Shown here: piece after piece, positions 1-5,532 of the stretch
How positions within the stretch are numbered: position 1 is the stretch's first letter
Layout: every line of letters starts with the position of its first letter
NCBI GenBank assembly: GCA_030037035.1
Contig: JASHSA010000136.1
Coordinates: 1 to 7,500, forward strand
Origin: Thermoplasmata archaeon
GTDB taxonomy: Archaea; Thermoplasmatota; Thermoplasmata; Lutacidiplasmatales; UBA184
Length of the DNA stretch: 7,500 nucleotides
Reading direction: 5' to 3'
Notes under the pieces: model-generated
Told to the model about the DNA's origin: nothing
Seen by the model: only the letters and a program-made list of their open reading frames with translations
Databases searched by the model: none
Translations under genes and position numbers: made by a program

Positions 1-1
1 C

Positions 2-370
2 TCCCTGTACGTCGGCAGCGGCAAGTACGAGTTCACGTACGCCTCGGCGAACTCGACCTACGGCCAGCTGACCCACCGGTTCACCGTGAAACCGGTGGCG
101 ACCGTCGCGCCCCGGACGTTCAGCGCGGCGTTCCACCGGGTCTTCTACGCCGTGAGCTTCCTCGAGAACGGCCTGCCGGCCGGCGCCCACTGGTGCGTGG
201 ACGTCGCCGGGCGGTCGCACTGCTCGACGGGGGCCCGGGTCACGTTCCGCGAGACGAACGGGGTCTACCTCTACACGCTGACGACGACGAAGAGCGGCTA
301 CTCCGGCCCCGGTGGCGACTTCCGGGTCCACGGGGCCCCGACGTCGGTGACGGTGACGTTCAGTCGCTGA
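2..370 (+). CDS. C-terminal end of a secreted/surface protein with archaeal 'GLPxGxxW' beta repeat (5' partial)
   Basis: The frame is open from the left edge to a TGA at 368-370, so the true start lies outside the window; a GTG at 86 is only an internal Val. The visible 122 residues are rich in Thr, Ser, Val, Tyr and Gly. They contain a clear copy of a beta repeat: 'VSFLENGLPAGAHWCVDV' followed by 'VTFRETNGVYLYTL', a Gly-Tyr, and a closing 'VTVTFSR'. Repeats of this kind (F.E.GLP.G..W.V ... F.. NG.Y.Y.V ... G) recur in extracellular proteins of Thermoplasmata and some other archaea, often attached to thermopsin-like or other surface proteins. The part before it (residues 1-45) may be a degenerate neighbouring repeat. 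No anchor or membrane segment is present at the C-terminus. Two cysteines (residues 65 and 74 of the visible part) replace small residues usual at these places and could form a disulfide. The function of the whole protein cannot be told from this end. Confidence 0.8.
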   Translation, partial: SLYVGSGKYEFTYASANSTYGQLTHRFTVKPVATVAPRTFSAAFHRVFYAVSFLENGLPAGAHWCVDVAGRSHCSTGARVTFRETNGVYLYTLTTTKSGYSGPGGDFRVHGAPTSVTVTFSR

Positions 371-583
371 GGCGGAGCGGCTGCCCCCGGGCGCCCTCGG
401 GAAGCGTGGCCGGGCACTGCCCCGCGCCGGGACGCCTGGGGGCCCGGCTGCGGCCGGTTACCGCAGGTCCGGGCCTGCACCGAAGCCGGTCCGGTTCCCG
501 GCCGCCGCTCGCTCGGGGCGCTTCGGCGCCGCGAGCCGCGGCCCGGCGCGGCACCGCTCGCGACGTCGCAGAACCCGACGGGG

Positions 584-600
584 GGCCTCCGTGGGAGGCC
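584..600. repeat. GC-rich hairpin, 7-bp perfect stem
   Basis: GGCCTCC (584-590) pairs with GGAGGCC (594-600) around a GTG loop. It lies about 215 bases after the surface-protein stop. No T-run follows, so a terminator role is doubtful. Short perfect stems are frequent by chance in DNA this GC-rich. Confidence 0.25.
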
Positions 601-712
601 GGCCGCTCGTCCGCGAGGGCCTCGGGTAGGGCCGCGGCCCGCTAGCCTGCTCCGTACGAGGCGTTCCCGGCGGTCCGGCGTTACGAGCGACGCCGAGCGG
701 TGCGGACGCTCG

Positions 713-720
713 GCTTATAC
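713..720 (+). promoter_or_regulatory. Archaeal TATA-like box before the coiled-coil gene
   Basis: GCTTATAC stands out from a strongly GC-rich background. With the usual archaeal spacing of about 26 bases from box centre to transcription start, the mRNA would begin near 741-746. That is downstream of the TTG at 734 and right at an in-frame GTG at 746, so the gene may be leaderless from that GTG. Confidence 0.5.
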
Positions 721-733
721 GAGGGGAGCTGCG

Positions 734-2626
734 TTGTACTCCTCCGTGTCCGGGACGCCTCCCGTGCGCGGGAGCGAGAGCCCCTCTGGCCCCCCAGGGG
801 GAGGGACCGCCAGGCCGGGCGGAACGTCGGGCCGGCCGAAGAAGCTCGCGCCGACCCCCAAGGAGTCGTTCGACGAGCTCGCCAAGAAGGTCGCTCGCGC
901 GGAGCCCCGCCGCGGCTCCGTCATGCAGCCGCCTCCGGCCTGGACGCCGGACGAGGTCACGCTCGGCTTCGCGATGGTCTCCGACGGCACGGGCGCGGTC
1001 CACGAGCTGCCGGAGCCGGAGCTCCTCGCGACGATCCTGATCGCCGCGGAGAGCGACCGGCGCTCCATCCGCAACCGCGTAGCGTCGAGCTTCGAGGAGG
1101 AGATCGACGCGGTCGCCAACCTGTACTGGCCGTTCCTGGTCGTCCATCGCGGCGGGCCGCAGGCCGAGGCGGCGATCTTCGACGGCACCGGCGTCTGGAA
1201 GCGCACGTTCCGCTACACGGTCCGGCCGTCGCTCGAGGGGATCAAGCCGCTCCTCGACCGCGGGCTCTCCTCCGTCGACCTGCTGGCGAAGATCCGGGAC
1301 GTGACCCCGACGTTCGGCCGGGAGCTCGGCGCCGACGTGCTGACCGTCGAGGGGTTCCTTCCGCTCGATCCCCCGCTCCTCTTCGACGTCCTCTCGCAGA
1401 GCTCGTTCCAGAGCGACCCCCAGTCCCCGCACGCCGGCTTCCTCCCCGCGCGGCACAAGGTCGAGTGGTACGACGAGATCCTCGGCCAGATGGCGCGCTG
1501 GCTCGACCGCTTCGAGGCGGACCTCCAGGCGCTCGGCGAGATGCGGGGCCAGCTCGACGCTCGGGTCCAGGAGGCCCGGCAGAAGGTCGACGAGGAGTAC
1601 CGCGCGCGCGAGGAGACCGCCCGGCAGCAGACGCAGCAGGCGGTCGACCGCGTCGAGGAGGAGCTCGCCCGCCTCCGCCAGGAGCACGACACGGAGATCC
1701 GTCGCTGCCTCGAGACGATCCGCAAGGCGCAGGCGGTCGTCGCCCACAGCGAGACCTCGGTGTCGACCGCCGAGGCGCTCAGCCTCCGCGCCACCCACCG
1801 GCGGACGGACCCGGCCCCCCACCAGGCGCGCAGCCGCCAGGCCCAGACGGCGATCCGGGACGCCAACCGGCAGATCGCCGAGGCGCGACGGGAGGTCGAG
1901 AAGCTCCACGAGCGTCAGCAGAAGGACCAGGAGGCGACGATCTCGAAGGTCGCCCAGGTCGAGCGGCAGGGGGCCCAGGCGCTCGCCGCCCTCGAGCTGT
2001 TCCGGGACGACTTCCACGCGGCCGCCTTCGACCTCCTCCAGTCGATCGACGGCCAGATCGCGGCGCGCTCGAGCCAGCGGAACCTGCTCGCCGGCTACTT
2101 CCTCCCGCTGCCGGCCCTGGAGACCGTGCGCGTCGTCTGGTTCCCGCTCTGGATGGCGACGCTGCGGGGACCGCGGGGCGTCCGCCAGATCGTCTTCCCC
2201 CCGATGCAGGTGCGGACCGCGAAGGGGCTCGCCAGCGCGCTGAAGCGGCTGCTCGGCGGGATCGTCCTGCCGCTCGAGCCGCGGACCGCCCAGTTCGACA
2301 AGGTCCTGCGACCGACGATGGAGGAGGCGCTCTCGCGGGACCCGTGGCTCTCGGCGGCGACCCAGGAGCTGACCCGGGCGGCCGACGTGCTCGTCGACCC
2401 GGACGTCCTCGTCCGCCTCCAGGAGGGGCTCGGCGAGCTGAGCCGCCAGGGCTGGATCTCGCGCAAGCAGCAGGAGGATTTCCTGCGCGCCTACACCGAA
2501 CGGGCCCAGCGGCGGGCGGCGAGCGGCACGACCGTGCACGCGCCGGTCCCCGCCGGAGTGAGCGTCGAGCCGGTGCGGCCGCCCCCGCCGTCGAGCGGGA
2601 GCCCTCCCCCGGGGACGCTCGACTGA
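734..2626 (+). CDS. Uncharacterised 630-aa protein with long coiled-coil hairpin between two similar beta segments
   Basis: I do not recognise a named family. There is no signal peptide and no clear membrane span, so it is probably cytoplasmic. Residues 1-63 are Gly/Pro/Ser-rich and look disordered. A globular part follows (about 64-240). Residues 241-445 are rich in Glu, Arg, Gln and Ala with heptad-like spacing and form a long coiled coil. It is broken near 345-365 by 'RTDPAPHQ', as expected of an antiparallel hairpin tip. A second globular part (about 446-605) follows, then a Pro/Ser-rich tail. The globular parts share a motif: 'YWPFLVVHRGGP....IF' from residue 131 and 'WFPLWMATLRGP....VF' from residue 469, so the arms of the hairpin may bring two copies of one domain together. 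The start is uncertain. TTG 734 has a weak GGGGAG five bases upstream, but GTG 746 fits a leaderless start from the TATA-like box at 713-720, and ATG 923 (residue 64) begins the ordered part. Codon use matches the neighbours. No ATPase (Walker) motif is visible, which argues against an SMC/Rad50-type protein. Confidence 0.8.
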   Translation: MYSSVSGTPPVRGSESPSGPPGGGTARPGGTSGRPKKLAPTPKESFDELAKKVARAEPRRGSVMQPPPAWTPDEVTLGFAMVSDGTGAVHELPEPELLATILIAAESDRRSIRNRVASSFEEEIDAVANLYWPFLVVHRGGPQAEAAIFDGTGVWKRTFRYTVRPSLEGIKPLLDRGLSSVDLLAKIRDVTPTFGRELGADVLTVEGFLPLDPPLLFDVLSQSSFQSDPQSPHAGFLPARHKVEWYDEILGQMARWLDRFEADLQALGEMRGQLDARVQEARQKVDEEYRAREETARQQTQQAVDRVEEELARLRQEHDTEIRRCLETIRKAQAVVAHSETSVSTAEALSLRATHRRTDPAPHQARSRQAQTAIRDANRQIAEARREVEKLHERQQKDQEATISKVAQVERQGAQALAALELFRDDFHAAAFDLLQSIDGQIAARSSQRNLLAGYFLPLPALETVRVVWFPLWMATLRGPRGVRQIVFPPMQVRTAKGLASALKRLLGGIVLPLEPRTAQFDKVLRPTMEEALSRDPWLSAATQELTRAADVLVDPDVLVRLQEGLGELSRQGWISRKQQEDFLRAYTERAQRRAASGTTVHAPVPAGVSVEPVRPPPPSSGSPPPGTLD

Positions 2627-2713
2627 CGGCCCGGCGGGCGCGCGGCGCGCTCTGCCCGTGGCCGCGCGTGTGCTAGCGCCTCGTCGCGTTCCGGGGCTTC
2701 CCGTGGCCCACAA

Positions 2714-2723
2714 GAACTATACC
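2714..2723 (+). promoter_or_regulatory. Archaeal TATA-like box in the gap before the two-domain gene
   Basis: GAACTATACC lies in the only AT-richer patch of the 200-base gap. It resembles the GCTTATAC box upstream of the preceding gene. A start of transcription near 2744 is expected, leaving a leader of roughly 80 bases before GTG 2828. This suggests that the downstream gene has its own promoter, although read-through from the previous gene is possible. Confidence 0.45.
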
Positions 2724-2827
2724 ACGAACGCGGCGAGAGGCACGCGCCGACGGACCGCAGCTCCGTCGTTGGGAAGGCAGATACGAGGGACGAGAGCGGA
2801 GCGTTCTACGAGCTCAAGATCCGCGAC

Positions 2828-3700
2828 GTGAGCCGCCCCGCGGGCGAGTGGGCACCCCCGGTCAACGTCATGGGCGGCCCTCCCGCCTCCGAGCTGTACC
2901 GGGACCTCGTCGTCTACGCCGGCCTGCAGCTCTTCCAGGACAGCCGGCGTCGTCCCTGGGTCGTCCTGCGCGACGGCGCCCAGCGCCGCGCGTTCCGCGT
3001 GCCGAGCGTCGAGCTCCGAGGCGCCCTCGACCGGTTCCGGATGCGACGCAACGTCCGCCCGGTCCCGGAGAGCGACATCGAGGAGTTCGCCCGCATCGTG
3101 ACGGCCCGCGTCTCCGACCCCGACGTGGAGATCCCGGTCCTGAGGTCGCCGGTCTGGGAAGGAGAGCTCCGTCCCGTCGCCGGCGTTCCGCCGGCCTCCG
3201 CGGCGAGCCTGGACGCAGAATCAGGGGCTCCCGCCGAACCGACGGTCGGGCCGAGCGCCTCCGACCCGCCGCTCCCGGACCGGCCGACGGCGACCCCGCC
3301 GAAGGCGCCGTTCCGCTTCGTGCCGTCGCCCTGGGTCGTCACCGACGCGCCGGAGCCGCGCCCGGAAGCGACCGAGACGACGATCTCCGGCGGTTACCTC
3401 GTGCCGCCTCCCCGGAACGGCAAGGCCGAGCTCGAGCGGTACGTCCGGCTGTTCCGCCGCCTCGTGCGGGACGGCGACTGGATGGGGACGACGCGCGAGC
3501 TCGCCGAGCTGACCCGCGACGATCCGTTCACCCTCGTCCTCGCCCTGCAGCGCTACCGCGCCGACCTCGCGGAGAACGACCTCCTGGTCGCGAACGTCCA
3601 GGTCGGAGACGGTTCTCGGTGGCTGGCGGTCGACCGGGCACGGGTCCGCAACGCCGTCGACGCCCGGCCGCTCGCGACGCGGCCGCTGCCGGCCGAGTAG
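2828..3700 (+). CDS. Uncharacterised two-domain protein, N-terminal globular domain plus C-terminal winged-helix-like domain
   Basis: 290 residues from GTG 2828; ATG 2870 (residue 15) is a good alternative. The frame is open back to the stop of the previous gene, with no other usual start codon near the promoter, so the N-terminus is uncertain. Residues 20-112 form a compact domain: 'LFQDSRRRPWVVLRDG', then 'FRVPSVELRGALDRF', then a helix-rich part. Residues 113-195 are a Pro/Ala/Ser-rich linker. Residues 201-275 look like a winged helix: 'LVRDGDWMGTTRELAEL' (Trp218, Gly220, Thr221), a second helix around 'FTLVLALQRYRADL', and a beta wing 'VANVQVGDGSRWLAV'. From memory, the 'LF.D....P.V' N-domain and 'W.GT..EL' winged helix recall accessory domains of plasmid and phage primase/helicase proteins. 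That is an impression, not a search result, and no primase or helicase catalytic motif is present. A DNA-binding or adaptor role is the modest inference. It follows the coiled-coil gene on the same strand and converges on the kinase gene. Confidence 0.75.
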   Translation: MSRPAGEWAPPVNVMGGPPASELYRDLVVYAGLQLFQDSRRRPWVVLRDGAQRRAFRVPSVELRGALDRFRMRRNVRPVPESDIEEFARIVTARVSDPDVEIPVLRSPVWEGELRPVAGVPPASAASLDAESGAPAEPTVGPSASDPPLPDRPTATPPKAPFRFVPSPWVVTDAPEPRPEATETTISGGYLVPPPRNGKAELERYVRLFRRLVRDGDWMGTTRELAELTRDDPFTLVLALQRYRADLAENDLLVANVQVGDGSRWLAVDRARVRNAVDARPLATRPLPAE

Positions 3701-3762
3701 TCGTCGGCCGGAGCGCAGCACTTCGCCGCTCAGCGTGCTCCCGTCGGGCCTGCACCTCGAGT

Positions 3763-3785
3763 CCTCGCCCAGAGACCGGGCGAGG
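3763..3785. terminator. Perfect 8-bp hairpin between convergent genes
   Basis: CCTCGCCC (3763-3770) pairs fully with GGGCGAGG (3778-3785) around a 7-base loop. It lies in the 190-base gap between two convergent genes (stops at 3700 on plus and 3891 on minus). The position suits a bidirectional transcript end or mRNA stability element. No T-tract follows on either strand, and archaeal termination normally depends on T-runs, so the terminator label is tentative. The rest of the gap shows nothing but a 5-bp stem at 3854-3866. Confidence 0.3.
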
Positions 3786-3890
3786 GAGGGAGGCTCGTCG
3801 GCCTCGAGACGCGTTTCGGGACGGGCGAGGTCCTCGGCCGCTCGGCACGGTCGCTTCGTCGCGAAGTCGCGAGCGGGCCCCGCCCTCGTC

Positions 3891-4457
3891 CTAGCTCGTA
3901 GGCCCGCTCGGATCGTCGTCTGGGGTCCCTCGGATCGCCGCCCGAGGAGTACGGTCCGGAGGAGGCGACGCAGCAGCGGAGCGTCCGGGCGGAAGATGGG
4001 ACCGGATCGCCCGTACCGTCTCGTCTACGCTACCGCTCCCGTCGACCGTCTCTTCCCAGACCACCGGCCGGACCTTCTCGAAGACCGCCCGGACGGCCTC
4101 CTCCCCATACGAGAGCGGCCGACGGCGGTCGCGCTCGATGCAAGCCGCCAGCGGAACGTCCAGCGAGAAGACGGCGTGGGGGAACGGGAGCCGGGCGAGG
4201 AGATCCTCGATCGCACTCGCCCAGTAGAAGTTCCCGTCGACGACGACCGGCTGCCCGCGCGTCAGTATCGGCAGCGCGCGTTCCGCGACGACGTCGTTCG
4301 CCCTCAGGAACAGGGCCTCCGAGCCTCCGTCCCAGGTCCAGGACTCGAGGATCTCGTCGACGGCGATCACCTCGGCCCCCACCGCCCCCGCGAGCGCCCC
4401 GGCGACCGTCGTCTTGCCAGCGCCGAGCGGTCCTCGGACGATGACGAAGTAGCTCAC
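3891..4457 (-). CDS. Small P-loop kinase (AAA_33 / adenylate-kinase-like NTPase)
   Basis: 188 residues from a GTG at 4457 to a TAG at 3893-3891. The N-terminus is 'VSYFVIVRGPLGAGKTT', with a textbook Walker A at residues 9-16 (Lys15, Thr16). 'VDE' at 33-35 is a likely substrate or catalytic acid site. 'VVVDGNF' (71-77) is the Walker B-like strand with Asp74, and 'CIERDRRR' (106-113) is an Arg-rich lid-type segment. This is the plan of small kinases that phosphorylate nucleotides, sugars, or antibiotics such as chloramphenicol; zeta toxins share the fold. The substrate cannot be told from sequence. The last ~30 residues are Pro/Asp/Arg-rich and probably disordered. The start is chosen because the protein begins right before the first beta strand and because GGAGGG lies 10 bases upstream; the frame stays open to 4967 but that extension has no protein character and runs over the AbiE promoter. 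It is divergent from the AbiE operon and shares its control region. Confidence 0.85.
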   Translation of the reverse strand: MSYFVIVRGPLGAGKTTVAGALAGAVGAEVIAVDEILESWTWDGGSEALFLRANDVVAERALPILTRGQPVVVDGNFYWASAIEDLLARLPFPHAVFSLDVPLAACIERDRRRPLSYGEEAVRAVFEKVRPVVWEETVDGSGSVDETVRAIRSHLPPGRSAAASPPPDRTPRAAIRGTPDDDPSGPTS

Positions 4458-4467
4458 CGGCTTGGGG

Positions 4468-4473
4468 CCCTCC
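4468..4473 (-). promoter_or_regulatory. Shine-Dalgarno sequence for the P-loop kinase
   Basis: On the minus strand GGAGGG lies 10 bases before the GTG at 4457. It decides that start over longer in-frame alternatives further upstream. Confidence 0.5.
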
Positions 4474-4500
4474 GCGGCCGCTCCCCGCAAGGGTGCGCGG

Positions 4501-4508
4501 TGATAACC
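4501..4508 (-). promoter_or_regulatory. TATA-like box for the P-loop kinase
   Basis: The minus strand reads GGTTATCA here, about 45 bases before the GTG at 4457. A transcription start near 4478 and a leader of about 20 bases would include the GGAGGG ribosome site. It is a weaker match than the boxes on the plus strand. Confidence 0.35.
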
Positions 4509-4656
4509 CCGAGACGACCCAGGAAGGAGGTCGAGGGCGCCCGACTCCCGAACCCTGGGCTCGGTCCCCCTTGAGGAGAGGCAGGGGCGGTTCGAGGGAC
4601 CCTCGGCACGAGAGAGACGGGTCGCGCCGCCCCGGGAATGCTGTTGAACCTCGAAC

Positions 4657-4673
4657 GTTACCGATACGGTAAC
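4657..4673. promoter_or_regulatory. Palindromic operator of the AbiE operon
   Basis: GTTACCG-ATA-CGGTAAC is a perfect inverted repeat with 7-base arms and a 3-base spacer. It directly abuts the TATA-like box at 4674-4680 and lies 20-36 bases before the first ATG of the operon. AbiEi antitoxins studied in bacteria repress their own operon by binding inverted repeats in the promoter. A protein bound here would cover the BRE/TATA region and block TBP/TFB. I see only one palindrome, whereas characterised AbiE promoters may carry two. Confidence 0.65.
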
Positions 4674-4680
4674 TTTAACG
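4674..4680 (+). promoter_or_regulatory. TATA-like box of the AbiE operon
   Basis: TTTAACG lies in a short AT-rich island (about 4640-4692) within GC-rich DNA. Typical archaeal spacing puts transcription start near 4702, which would make the ATG at 4705 a leaderless start. If the GTTACC arm of the palindrome served as the box instead, the ATG at 4693 would have a very short leader. Confidence 0.45.
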
Positions 4681-4692
4681 CTTAGAGAACAC

Positions 4693-5532
4693 ATGAGCCC
4701 ACCGATGGACATTCGCTCGCTGTCGCGCACCGAGGCGAAGGTCGTGCTCGCGCTGGAGGCGGAAGGCACGACCGACCTGACGCTGCAGGGGATCCGGGCA
4801 CGGGCGGGGGTCTCCCCGGGGTTCGCCCGCAAGCTCGCGCACGAGCTGGTCGGCAAAGGATGGCTCCAGCGCGTCGGCCGGGGCCGGTATCTGCTGAACC
4901 CCAGCCGGCACGGACCGGACGCGATCGCCGACACCGACCCGCTGAGGCTCGGCAGCCGCATCGCCACGCCCTACTACTTCGGCTACGCCACGGCGGCCGA
5001 GCTGCTGGGGCTGCTCCCCCAGGCGAGCCGGGTCTACTACGTCGTGACGCCCCAGCGGGGGACGTCGCGCTGGGCGCACGCCGCGCGCTTCCGGCGCGTC
5101 ACGGTCGACCCCCGCCGGTTCTTCGGGCTCCGCCCGCTGCGCCGACGCGGCGAGACAGTCTTCGTGAGCGACCTCGAGAGGACCGTCCTCGATTGCCTTG
5201 CGCGTCCCGAGCTCTCCGGCGGGATGAACGGCGTCGTCCAGGTCCTCGAGAGCGCGGGGCCGCGGCTGCGATGGAGCCGCCTGGTCCGCTACCTCCGGCG
5301 GCTCGGAGTTCGCAGCCTCGAGCTCCGTCTCGGGTACCTCGCCGAATCGCTCCAGCCCGACGTGAAGGTTCCCCGCGCCTGGCGCGAGCGCGCGCGGGCA
5401 CGCCCGGACGAGCCGTACGTCCCGCTCGGGGGGGCGAAGGAGTTCGGGCGCCGCGGTCCGCACGACCGTCGATGGCACGTCGTGCGGAACGTGCCGGAGG
5501 CGCTCCTCCGCGCGGAGGTCGACGTCCGGTGA
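4693..5532 (+). CDS. abiEi: AbiEi-like type IV antitoxin / autorepressor
   Basis: 279 residues, or 275 if ATG 4705 is used. Residues 9-70 form a winged helix-turn-helix: 'LSRTEAKVVLALEAEG', a helix pair including 'IRARAGVSPGFARKLAHELVGKG', and a basic wing 'LQRVGRGRYLLNP'. Then comes 'TPYYFGYATAAELLGLL' (92-108) and the hallmark 'DLERTVLDCLARPELSGG' (160-177), close to the 'T.E.T..D......Y.GG' signature of AbiEi/COG5340 proteins. The C-terminal '..DRRWHVVRNVPE' also matches the family end. In type IV systems this protein counteracts the AbiEii toxin without stable complex formation, and its winged helix represses the operon. The toxin gene overlaps its last 4 bases, and a palindrome sits at its promoter. 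Length is within the family's usual range. Codon use and GC are like those of the neighbours, so there is no compositional sign of recent transfer. Experimental function in archaea is inferred, not shown. Confidence 0.88.
   Translation: MSPPMDIRSLSRTEAKVVLALEAEGTTDLTLQGIRARAGVSPGFARKLAHELVGKGWLQRVGRGRYLLNPSRHGPDAIADTDPLRLGSRIATPYYFGYATAAELLGLLPQASRVYYVVTPQRGTSRWAHAARFRRVTVDPRRFFGLRPLRRRGETVFVSDLERTVLDCLARPELSGGMNGVVQVLESAGPRLRWSRLVRYLRRLGVRSLELRLGYLAESLQPDVKVPRAWRERARARPDEPYVPLGGAKEFGRRGPHDRRWHVVRNVPEALLRAEVDVR
5514..5519 (+). promoter_or_regulatory. Shine-Dalgarno sequence for the AbiEii toxin, inside the antitoxin gene
   Basis: GGAGGT lies nine bases before GTG 5529. It fixes the toxin start at this GTG rather than at far upstream in-frame codons, and allows translation by ribosomes finishing the antitoxin. 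Confidence 0.7.

Larger units (their letters stand above)
371..733. other. Non-coding stretch between the surface protein and the coiled-coil gene
   Basis: About 360 bases of very GC-rich DNA follow the TGA at 370. I find no coding frame with convincing protein character, no tRNA-like cloverleaf and no T-rich archaeal terminator tract. It holds a perfect 7-bp hairpin (584-590 with 594-600, three-base loop), a 12-base self-complementary GC run at 629-640 and, at its right end, a TATA-like box (713-720). Open frames crossing it on both strands are the usual by-product of high GC. Confidence 0.5.

Noticed and set aside
629..640. 12-base self-complementary run GGGCCGCGGCCC
   Set aside because: Made only of G and C in a GC-rich gap, not next to a promoter; likely chance.
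700..2676. 658-codon plus-strand frame overlapping the coiled-coil gene
   Set aside because: Arg/Pro/Ala/Gly-dominated translation with no hydrophobic core; a +1-frame shadow in high-GC DNA.
458..2713. 751-codon open frame on the minus strand opposite the coiled-coil gene
   Set aside because: Its translation is a monotonous Arg/Leu/Glu/Asp/Val pattern expected from the complement of GC-rich codons. It has no domain, and the plus-strand frame has a coherent coiled coil and promoter.
3735..4574. 279-codon plus-strand frame across the kinase gene
   Set aside because: Antisense shadow of the kinase, which has intact Walker motifs on the minus strand.
4458..4967. N-terminal extension of the P-loop kinase frame on the minus strand
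   Set aside because: It runs through the AbiE promoter and into the AbiEi gene. The kinase fold begins immediately after GTG 4457, which has a ribosome site.
4860..5528. N-terminal extension of the AbiEii frame inside the AbiEi gene
   Set aside because: The extension is low-complexity Arg/Ala/Pro and overlaps a well-supported gene. The family-typical N-terminus and a Shine-Dalgarno sequence place the start at GTG 5529.
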